Assembly: GCA_021839785.1 (NCBI GenBank)
Contig: JAKCAB010000095.1
Coordinates: forward strand, 1-6,112
Source of the DNA: a bacterium
Lineage (GTDB): Bacteria > Verrucomicrobiota > Verrucomicrobiae > Limisphaerales > J093
Direction of reading: 5' to 3'
Length of the DNA stretch: 6,112 bases
Below are positions 1 to 6,112 of this stretch, piece after piece. Position numbers and translations under genes: made by a program. The stretch's first letter is position 1. Each line of letters begins with the position of its first letter. The notes beneath the pieces are model-generated. The model did not search any database, was not told the origin of the DNA, and worked only from the letters and a program-made list of their open reading frames with translations.

Positions 1-1317
1 AACGAGATGCGCATCACCTTCATGGGATCCATGATTCCCCTGCCGGTGCGCAAGGCCCAGGCGGAAATGAGCGTCTTCGTGGAGGTGGGCTGGGTCCCGG
101 ATTCGAACGATCAGTTTTATCATGGCCGGGCGGCGGACCAGTTCATGTTCGATTATGGCTGCGGGGTGTCGGCCAACTACGCCGCCGCGTCGGTCGGCTT
201 CCGCCGGATGGACAAGCTGTTCATCAACCACCTGCACGGCGATCACATGAGCGATCTGATCCACCTCTACTGCTTCGGCCCTGCGAGCGATCGCAAGTCG
301 CCGCTGTTCGTCTTCGGGCAGAGCGCCTCTGGCGTGCCGGATCCGGTCACTGGAACAATCTATGACGACGGCACCAGCAATTTCTGCGCGCATGTGAGAG
401 CCGCGTGCCGCTGGCACTCTGAGAGCTTCAGCTTCCTGCCAACGGGCTCCACGAACCTCACGTTCCCCACGAAAGCGAGTTGGGGATTGCCGGTGGATCC
501 CGTCCCCGTGGCGAACGATTCGACCGACGACGGCTACGCCCTGGTCCCGATCGAGTTGAAATGGGACGAAATCGGCGGCATCGCCTACGACAACCCGACC
601 ACCCACGCAAAGGTCACGCACTACCCGGTCATCCACGCTCGCCGCGGCGCGATGGGCTACAAGCTGGAGTGGACGCCCCCGGGGGCCACGAATCCTCTGA
701 CCGTGATCTATAGCAGCGACACCAAACCCGAGACCAACAGCGTGTACATGGCTTGCAACGGGACCAATGGCGTGGACGTGTTCATCCATGAGATGGTCAT
801 CCCGCCCGATATGTGGGCTTGGAAGAACATGGGACTCAGCGGCCCGCCCACCACCAACGAGCCGGCGCTCTACAACGCTTGGCTCGCAGGCACCAAAACG
901 GCACAGACGGTCCAAAACAGTTCGCACACGCCGCAAGGCGCCTTTGGCTACCTGCTGAGCCAGATCTCCCCGCCCCCGAAGCTCACGGTCGCCACGCACT
1001 TCCCCGTGGCGGATGACACGGTCGAGAGCGCCTTCGAAAGCGTCAAGGCGCACTGCCCGAACATCCTGTTCGGCAAGGACATCGTCTGGTCCTTCGATCT
1101 CATGGTGCTGCGCGTGTTCCCGGACCGGATCGAGCAATACCGGGCCGAGGCTTCGGACTTCGCCTGGAGCCCGTTCCCGCAGAATCCGCCGACCGTGATC
1201 GTGCCCAAGTACAACACGAATGGCGTTAGTGACCCCTACGCCCAAATCGACCTGTCCACGTTCATCGCCAACACCAACCTGGATGGCACCATCCGCTACC
1301 GCGCGGATGGGTATTGA
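1..1317 (+). CDS. MBL-fold metallo-hydrolase, probably 5'-partial
   Basis: This is a metallo-beta-lactamase-fold hydrolase of the RNase Z/arylsulfatase-like branch. Numbering from the ATG at 7, HLHGDH at residues 75-80 gives metal ligands H75, H77, D79 and H80. H210 (before RRGAMGY), D238 (in YSSDT) and H331 (in ATHFP) are the likely remaining ligands. SSHTPQGA around H307 matches the HTS-type motif of this branch. A long insert at about 105-200 separates the first His motif from the next strands, and the tail after about 370 is an extra extension. The substrate cannot be read from the sequence. The closest label I recall is the GntH-like (guanitoxin-cluster) MBL group, but no guanitoxin genes are nearby, so I do not assign that role. 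The frame is open upstream of the ATG (codons for N-E) and MRITFMGS is the first core strand, so the true start, perhaps with a signal peptide, probably lies left of the window. The stop is TGA, which shows that TGA terminates here. Confidence 0.9.
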   Translation, partial: NEMRITFMGSMIPLPVRKAQAEMSVFVEVGWVPDSNDQFYHGRAADQFMFDYGCGVSANYAAASVGFRRMDKLFINHLHGDHMSDLIHLYCFGPASDRKSPLFVFGQSASGVPDPVTGTIYDDGTSNFCAHVRAACRWHSESFSFLPTGSTNLTFPTKASWGLPVDPVPVANDSTDDGYALVPIELKWDEIGGIAYDNPTTHAKVTHYPVIHARRGAMGYKLEWTPPGATNPLTVIYSSDTKPETNSVYMACNGTNGVDVFIHEMVIPPDMWAWKNMGLSGPPTTNEPALYNAWLAGTKTAQTVQNSSHTPQGAFGYLLSQISPPPKLTVATHFPVADDTVESAFESVKAHCPNILFGKDIVWSFDLMVLRVFPDRIEQYRAEASDFAWSPFPQNPPTVIVPKYNTNGVSDPYAQIDLSTFIANTNLDGTIRYRADGY

Positions 1318-1485
1318 TCGGGCAACGCCTCGGCGCGCGACTCCTCGCTGACACTCGACTGCTGGGAGCGTGGCATCGGGGAATCCGTTTCATCCGGTAA
1401 CACGCCTGGGGACTGAAGTCGCCGGCGCCCTCCGATTCCACCACTCCATCAACGCGCGGCGGCAGGAGGTCGGGTCCGAGGGCGC

Positions 1486-1514
1486 TTGAAGCCACTCCCA
1501 CCGCGCCGTACGTT
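1486..1514 (+). promoter_or_regulatory. Sigma70-like promoter, leaderless arrangement
   Basis: A -35-like TTGAAG at 1486-1491 (four of six match TTGACA) and a -10-like TACGTT at 1509-1514 (matching the key T, A and final T of TATAAT) are separated by exactly 17 nt. Only seven bases lie between the -10 and the GTG at 1522, so transcription would start at or next to the first base of that codon. No Shine-Dalgarno sequence precedes this GTG, which fits a leaderless transcript. The AGGAGG at 1464-1469 lies upstream of the -35 and is about 16 nt from the in-frame TTG at 1486, too far to be a good ribosome site. The rest of 1318-1521 shows no gene and no clear terminator. This is inferred from motif and spacing only. 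Confidence 0.5.
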
Positions 1515-1521
1515 ACCGCCC

Positions 1522-3738
1522 GTGAAAAGTCATCCTGTTCCGCGCCTCGTCGTGGCGGCGGTCCGTTTCGTTTGCGCCGTCTGGCTCGCCGGGGCCGGCG
1601 CGCTTTCCGCGGCGGTAGCTCCGGCGCCAGACCTGACGGGTTTTGTGAAGAGCGCGGACGGCCGCGCCCTGACCAATGCCTCGGTCTTCATTTACACGGC
1701 TGGGCCGCGCGTTGGCGTCGGGTACATATGACCGTCCTGCTATGCGGATTGCCGCAAAAGCGCCCGGTCGGGTGCTTCCGGAGAGTTCAAAATCGAGGCG
1801 GTGGATCCGACGCTGGTCTTCCGGGTGTTGATCGTCGCTCCCGGCTTCGAGCCGACGTTCTTCACCAAAGTCGATCCACTCAATGGCCCGCTGGCGGCCG
1901 TGCTGCCGGCGCGCAAGACCACCAACCCGCCCAGCCAGACCATTCGCGGCCGCGTCGTGGACGCCAAAGGCGCGCCGATCGAGCAGGCGGTGGTGTCGGT
2001 AAACAGCACGGTGATCGGCGACACCTATTACGGTTCGCCGCCCGAAGGCACCGATCCGCTGGCGGTCACGGACGCTGCCGGGGAGTTCACCCTCAGTTCG
2101 CCGGTGAAGTTCGACGCGATGGAACTCCAGGTCGAGGCCCGCACGTTCGCGCGCGGCATTTTCCGCGACGTGAAGCCCGGCGGCGAGCGCCGCGACTTCA
2201 AAGTCACGGAAGGCGCTTCGATCACGGGTCGTGTCCTGCGCGACGGCCAGCCGCTCAAAGACGTCGTGATTGGCGCGTGCGGCACCGACCGCACGATGGG
2301 CAATTTCGTGGGCGACTTCACCATCGCCAGCCAGGCGGACGGCCGCTTTCTGCTGCCCAACCTGCCGTCCAACCACGAATACTCCCTGTACGGTCTGATG
2401 AATTCGCTGACCAACTACGGCACGCTCCCGCTCCGGCGGGTCAAGCCGGGCGGCGATGGCCAGACGCTCGACGTGGGCGATTACGTGGTCGCGTCCGGCC
2501 GGCGCCTGGCCGGCCAGGTGAAATTGTCGGACGACCAGCCGCTACCGGAAGGCACCCGCCTCACCGTCGGTCGCGAAGAAGCCTGGGACGTGCTCGCCGT
2601 GAACCTGCCGCCGGACGGCCGGTTTGCGCTGGCCAACCTGCCGGGCAACGAAACGTTAAACTTGAGTGTGCGCGTGAAGGGTTACCGGCCTTCGCCGCGC
2701 AACGCCAGTTTCGAGCGCCTGAACGGCTTCGGCCTGGCCGGCCGGCTCGAAAGCGACAAGACGAACCTGGTCTTCCTGCTCGAACCGGGCGAAGTCCGGC
2801 CGGGCAGCTTCGAGCCGGAGCCGGAAGAAGACCGGGTGCAGAACCTGCCGCTGGGCGGCATCGAAGCCAAGCGCGTGACCAAACCCGGCCAAGTCATCAC
2901 CGGCCAAGCGTTGGACGCCGACACCAGACAACCCCTGGTCGAGTTCCGCGTGACGCCAGGCAAGACGTTCGACGAACGCGCGAGTTGGGTGCAATGGCTG
3001 CCCAGCCGCGCGGTGACCGGAAAGGACGGCGCGTTCAGCGTGGACGCCGGCAAGGTGGAGCGGTTTGTGGTGTTGGGAGCCGAAGCGCCCGGCTACCTGC
3101 CGGCGCGCTCCCAGGCGCTGAACGCCAGCCGAACCAATTGGACGTTCGAACTGAAGCGCGGTACCGGGCCCCGCGGCGTGTTGCTCACGCCTGTCGGCCA
3201 CCCGGCGACGAACGTCGCGGTCTATCACCTCGGTCCTGGCGCGCAGGCCTACCTGCCACGCGAGGGTAACTTGGGCGGCCTGCGACGCGGCGACGATTCC
3301 GAATGCCGCACGGATACCCAAGGCCGGTTCCAGTTCCCGCCCAAGCTCGGCGCCAGCGAAATCGTCGCCGCGACCGACGCCGGTTTTGTGCGCGTGGAGG
3401 CTTCTGCCCTGCCGGCGGACGGCCAGGTGCAACTGCAACCTTGGGCCAAAGTCAGCGGCCGGTTGGTGCAAGCTGGCAAGCCGGTCGCAGATGAAACCCT
3501 GGAAATCTGGTTCGCCGGTGTGTTTCAACCCGACCACCCACGCGTCAACCTCCAAAGCACGAAGACCGATCCGGACGGGCAATTCGTGTTCGATCGCGTG
3601 CCGCCGGCCGAACTCAGGATACTTACACGCCACAAGGTGCGCGAAAAGGACGGCAGTTGGACCTTGGAGCCACAAAAGAGCTTCACCGTGAAACCGGGCG
3701 AGACGCTCGATCTCGGCGATGTCGCGAAAGCCGATTAG
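1522..3738 (+). CDS. Exported carboxypeptidase-regulatory-like multidomain protein with in-frame TGA; candidate selenoprotein
   Basis: Read through one TGA, this is a 738-residue exported protein. Residues 1-30 form a signal peptide: KSHPVPR, then a hydrophobic run ending GALSA. The rest is a string of carboxypeptidase-regulatory-like (transthyretin-like) beta-sandwich units. Each opens with a G-x-V strand and ends in a DGxF turn; openings are near residues 38 (LTGFV), 141 (IRGRV), 234 (ITGRV), 329 (LAGQV), 459 (ITGQA) and 644 (VSGRL). No catalytic site is visible, so a cell-surface structural, binding or adhesive role is likely but unproven. The TGA is codon 70, giving (U/*)-P-S-C-Y-A-D-C. 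From memory, verrucomicrobial relatives have CPSCYxDC here with the same spacing. The frame continues for 668 sense codons to TAG without a frameshift. GTG 1522 is chosen because it gives a clean signal peptide and fits the promoter; TTG 1486 overlaps the -35. If TGA terminates, only 69 residues are made. A start at GTG 1801 would lack any export signal. The alternative is a recent pseudogene or a sequence error. Confidence 0.75.
1729..1731 (+). other. In-frame TGA, candidate selenocysteine codon
   Basis: The context is TAC-ATA-TGA-CCG-TCC-TGC, that is Y-I-U-P-S-C. The coding frame is continuous on both sides: signal peptide and first domain upstream, then FKIEAVDPTLVFRVL directly downstream, the expected continuation of the same domain. 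Four residues separate the conserved VG from the TGA, the same as in the VG-xxxx-CPSC arrangement I remember for relatives, so a one-base TGC/TGA difference explains the stop and no indel is needed. UxxC is a common selenoprotein redox arrangement. The following base is C, which makes UGA a leaky stop in ordinary translation. The ATA codon just before it is rare in such GC-rich DNA. Confidence 0.5.
1758..1777 (+). promoter_or_regulatory. Candidate bacterial SECIS hairpin
   Basis: Arm AAGCGCCC (1758-1765) pairs with GGGTGCTT (1770-1777) over 8 bp, including one G-U wobble at 1762/1773. They enclose the tetraloop GGTC (1766-1769). Thirty-four bases separate the TGA from the loop. This fits the commonly used bacterial SECIS rules: loop 16-37 nt after UGA, stem 4-16 bp, loop 3-14 nt, and a G among the first two loop bases. 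GGUC is also the apical loop of the E. coli fdhF SECIS. Against it, there is no bulged U on the 5' arm as in fdhF, and hairpins are frequent in DNA this GC-rich. A smaller stem, TGCGG/CCGCA with loop ATTG (1743-1756), lies between the TGA and this hairpin but lacks the loop G in the required place. Confidence 0.4.
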
Positions 3739-3849
3739 TCCGCGGCGCTCACCTCACTTCAACGCTTCAACACTCCTGCCGCTCTCCTGGCTGGGCGGCG
3801 GCTTCGTGATTGTTTCGGATCGGCGCTTGTGGTCATCCTCTGCGCCATC

Positions 3850-6112
3850 ATGAGTCGCCGGTTCGCCACGCGGTTGCCGCGGCGCGGGGTTGCCATCCTG
3901 ACGATCCTGCTTGGCCTGGTTGGGCGCGTGAGCCTCCCGGCCAGCGCCGCCGAGGCGGTCAGCGTAACGGGCACCCGGACAAACCACGTCCTCGAACTGC
4001 ACGGCGGGGGCGCTTATGCCGAATTGCCGGTGGCGCCGTTCCGTGGCTTGACCAACGCCACGATCGAATGCTGGGTGCGCTGGGACGGTTTTGGCTTTGT
4101 CCGCCGCGTCTTCAATTACGGTCGGCCCCGACACGACGTCAGCCTGTGCAGCCGCAACAAGCGGAACCTCGGGTTCGTCATCGCCAGCGCCGAGGCAGGC
4201 ATTCAGTGGGCGGAGGCGCCCGGCGTGCTGGAACGCGGCGAGTGGTGTCACGTGGCGGCGGTCTGCGGCGCGGGTGGCATGCGGCTGTTCTTCAACGGCG
4301 CGCCGCTCGAAGCCACGAACGGCTACACCGGCTGTTTTGCCAACGCCGCGCCCGATGGCCAGTGCTTCCTGGGCAAGTCGGTCACGGCCGAAGACAACGA
4401 ACCGACCCTCAAAGGGGCCATCGACGATTTCCGCGTCTGGGACCATCAGCGCACGCCCGCCCAAATCCTCGCCGACATGGCGCAACCTGCGCGCGCGGGC
4501 GAACCGGGGCTGGTGTTTGCGACGGATTTTGAACCCAGCGCCGCCACCACCAACTCCGTCCCCGGCGTCGAACTCCGCAACGGTGCCCGCATTGTGCCGG
4601 CGGAGTTGCCCCCGCCCGCGACGCGCGAACGGCTGACCACGGTGCGCGGCGAGGTGGTGGACCGCAGCGGGAAACCCGTGGCGGGCGCGCTCATCGTTGC
4701 CCTGGCCGGCGAACGACGCGTGGGTGGGGCGGCCAGCCGCAACAACGGCGAATTCGAGTGTCGAGTCCGTTTGAACGCGCCCGCCACGGTGCGCTTCCGT
4801 GCCTACTCCTGGCGGGGCGAAAGCGACCGCGAACCGAGTCTGCCACTGCGCCCCGGCGAGACGACCCACGAGTTGGTGACCCTGCCGATCGCGCCAGGGC
4901 CGCAACTCATCGAGGCGGGGGCCGGCATGGACTTTCCCAGACAACTGGCCCGCGCGGAAGGCGCGGACAATCCCGACCTGCGCGAGGCGGCCGAGGCGCT
5001 GCGCAAGCGACCGGAGCACGCGGGGCCGCGCATGGACCGCTTCCGGCCCGACTGGCAGTCCGGGTTGAGTTTCGTCGCGGGGCTGCTGATCGCCTTCTGT
5101 CTGATGCACGCGCTGTTGTTCGCGTTTCAACGGACGGCGCGGAACCACCTTTACTTTGCGCTCATCAGCGGCATGGCCGCGGCCATGAGTTGGCCGCTGT
5201 TGGGCCTGGACCAGCTCACTCGCCACTGGATGCCGCTCCTGGTGGTGCTGGTGCTGCGGTTGTTTCAACTGCTGTTCGAGCCTCAGTCTCCGCTCAACTT
5301 AAGGCGCCTGACCCAGATCGCAGTGATCGTTGTCGGCGTGCTGTTGTTGTCCCAGTTCACGGGCGCGGTTCCGGACATTGTGACCGGATTGACCCACGTC
5401 GTGGGGGTAGGAGTGGAGATCGTGGCGGGAATCCGGACGCTGCTGATCGCCAACCGGGCGTTGCGCGCGCGGCGCGAAGGCGCGCGAGTGATCGGCTTCG
5501 GGCTGGGGGCCCTGCTGGTCTTGTCCACGCTGCCGTTTCCCATCCCGTTTTTCGGCGGCATGACCTTCAGCCAGCTTGGGGTGGTGCTGTTCTTCGGCGC
5601 CATGTCGGTGCATCTGGCGCGCGCCTTCGCCATCGCCAGCCAGCGGTTGGAACAGCAAACGGCGGAGCTCACGGCGTCGAACACGCGGTTGCGCACCGCG
5701 AACGAGGAGATCGAGCGCCAGCGTCGCCAGCTCGCGGAAGCCAAGGAGACCGCCGACGCGGCGAACCAGGCCAAGTCCCGGTTCCTCGCCAACATGAGCC
5801 ACGAGTTGCGCACGCCGCTCAACGCCATCATCGGCTACAGCGAGATGCTGGAGGAAATGGCGGTCGAGGCGGCGCACCAGGATTACGTGCCGGACCTGCA
5901 AAAGATTCAGGCCGCCGCCCGCCACCAGCTCCTGCTCGTCAACGACATCCTGGACTTGTCCAAAATCGAGTCGGGCAAGATGAGTCTCTTCGTCGAGGAA
6001 TTCGAAGTGGCGAAGGTGGTCGAAGACGTGGCCGCCACGGTGCGCCCGCTGGTGGCCAAGAACTCGAACCGGCTTGTCGTCAACTGCCCCGCGGACATCG
6101 GCGCGATGCGCT
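3850..6112 (+). CDS. LamG/7TM sensor histidine kinase, 3'-partial
   Basis: The frame from ATG 3850 is open to the right edge (754 full codons). A signal peptide with an RR-rich start and core [11 protein letters not shown] ends near ASA at 31-33. A LamG-like (concanavalin A fold) domain covers about 46-227, including [18 protein letters not shown], the RLFFNGAPL strand and the closing [13 protein letters not shown] carboxypeptidase-regulatory-like domain ([16 protein letters not shown]) covers about 265-347. About seven hydrophobic segments follow at 402-597, resembling 7TMR-type sensor blocks, then a coiled coil at about 598-642. The HisKA domain has the H-box [14 protein letters not shown] with phospho-acceptor H651, and the partner helix [18 protein letters not shown]. 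The sequence ends before the N, G1 and G2 ATP-binding boxes; receiver domains may follow. It probably binds an extracytoplasmic carbohydrate or protein ligand and phosphorylates a response regulator. ATG 3850 gives the cleanest signal peptide; GTG 3829 is in frame and possible. No Shine-Dalgarno sequence is visible, and the 111-bp gap from the upstream gene shows no clear promoter or terminator. Confidence 0.92.
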   Translation, partial: MSRRFATRLPRRGVAILTILLGLVGRVSLPASAAEAVSVTGTRTNHVLELHGGGAYAELPVAPFRGLTNATIECWVRWDGFGFVRRVFNYGRPRHDVSLCSRNKRNLGFVIASAEAGIQWAEAPGVLERGEWCHVAAVCGAGGMRLFFNGAPLEATNGYTGCFANAAPDGQCFLGKSVTAEDNEPTLKGAIDDFRVWDHQRTPAQILADMAQPARAGEPGLVFATDFEPSAATTNSVPGVELRNGARIVPAELPPPATRERLTTVRGEVVDRSGKPVAGALIVALAGERRVGGAASRNNGEFECRVRLNAPATVRFRAYSWRGESDREPSLPLRPGETTHELVTLPIAPGPQLIEAGAGMDFPRQLARAEGADNPDLREAAEALRKRPEHAGPRMDRFRPDWQSGLSFVAGLLIAFCLMHALLFAFQRTARNHLYFALISGMAAAMSWPLLGLDQLTRHWMPLLVVLVLRLFQLLFEPQSPLNLRRLTQIAVIVVGVLLLSQFTGAVPDIVTGLTHVVGVGVEIVAGIRTLLIANRALRARREGARVIGFGLGALLVLSTLPFPIPFFGGMTFSQLGVVLFFGAMSVHLARAFAIASQRLEQQTAELTASNTRLRTANEEIERQRRQLAEAKETADAANQAKSRFLANMSHELRTPLNAIIGYSEMLEEMAVEAAHQDYVPDLQKIQAAARHQLLLVNDILDLSKIESGKMSLFVEEFEVAKVVEDVAATVRPLVAKNSNRLVVNCPADIGAMR

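Noticed and set aside
1700..1731. Frameshift or indel as the cause of the early stop
   Set aside because: The frame is the same before and after the TGA, and the spacing from the conserved VG to PSCYADC matches what I recall for relatives. Only a single-base TGC/TGA difference is needed.
1729..1731. Genome-wide reassignment of TGA to a sense codon
   Set aside because: The upstream MBL gene ends with TGA at 1315-1317 at a natural C-terminus, and the third gene contains no in-frame TGA in 754 codons.
1730..1780. CxxC motif as a haem c site (CxxCH)
   Set aside because: The residue after the second Cys is Tyr, not His, and the first position is TGA, so it cannot be a standard haem-binding motif.
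1572..3269. 565-codon + strand open frame in another frame, covering the TGA region
   Set aside because: It is R/G/A/P-rich with no domain. The frame-1 translation carries the repeated beta-sandwich motifs. It could not rescue the interrupted gene because that gene continues in its own frame on both sides of the TGA.
1801..3738. Treating the gene as starting at GTG 1801, after the TGA
   Set aside because: This start falls inside the first conserved domain (before DPTLVFRVL), removes the signal peptide and has no well-placed ribosome site. The upstream segment in the same frame clearly belongs to the same protein.
3778..3799. GCCGC/GCGGC stem between genes 2 and 3 as a terminator
   Set aside because: Only 5 bp with a 12-nt loop, and no T-run follows. 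This is expected by chance at this GC content.
3754..5268. 504-codon open frame on the minus strand over the kinase gene
   Set aside because: Its translation is low-complexity (rich in R, A, G, H and P) with no recognisable domain, while the + strand here encodes clear signal peptide, LamG, regulatory-like and TM segments. It is a high-GC shadow.

Overview
The window suggests a chromosomal segment of a GC-rich, free-living Gram-negative bacterium, most likely of the Verrucomicrobiota (Pedosphaera/Limisphaera-like). This is inferred from three things: the middle protein's N-terminal CPSCYxDC-type domain, which I remember mainly from that phylum; a LamG/7TM histidine kinase; and the absence of Shine-Dalgarno sequences at the best start codons. 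No taxonomic marker is present. All three genes are on the + strand and in the same frame (frame 1). There are no RNA genes, CRISPR arrays or mobile elements.

Layout: (1) 1-1317, a metallo-beta-lactamase-fold hydrolase that appears to run off the left edge. (2) 1318-1521, a spacer ending in a sigma70-like promoter placed so that the transcript would begin at, or one base before, the GTG at 1522 (a leaderless mRNA). (3) 1522-3738, an exported protein of repeated carboxypeptidase-regulatory-like beta-sandwich domains, interrupted by one in-frame TGA at 1729-1731. (4) 3739-3849, a short spacer with no convincing signal. (5) 3850 to the right edge, a large membrane sensor histidine kinase: signal peptide, LamG domain, carboxypeptidase-regulatory-like domain, 7-TM block, coiled coil and HisKA, cut before the ATPase domain. 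The large open frames seen elsewhere, including a 504-codon one on the minus strand over the kinase, are shadows caused by high GC.

The most interesting point is the TGA in gene 2. It sits where relatives, as I remember them, have the first Cys of a CxxC motif, so read-through as selenocysteine would give U-P-S-C. An 8-bp hairpin with a GGUC apical loop lies 34 nt downstream. That meets the loop, stem and distance rules used for bacterial SECIS elements, and GGUC is also the apical loop of the E. coli fdhF SECIS. The preceding gene ends in TGA, so the whole code is not reassigned. The rivals are a recent TGC-to-TGA nonsense mutation, a sequencing error, or ordinary stop read-through (the context is the leaky UGA-C).

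Functionally, genes 2 and 3 both place beta-sandwich domains outside the cytoplasmic membrane, and gene 3 would signal inward. A shared extracytoplasmic ligand or surface role is possible, but no direct link is shown. The MBL-fold hydrolase looks like an independent neighbour.
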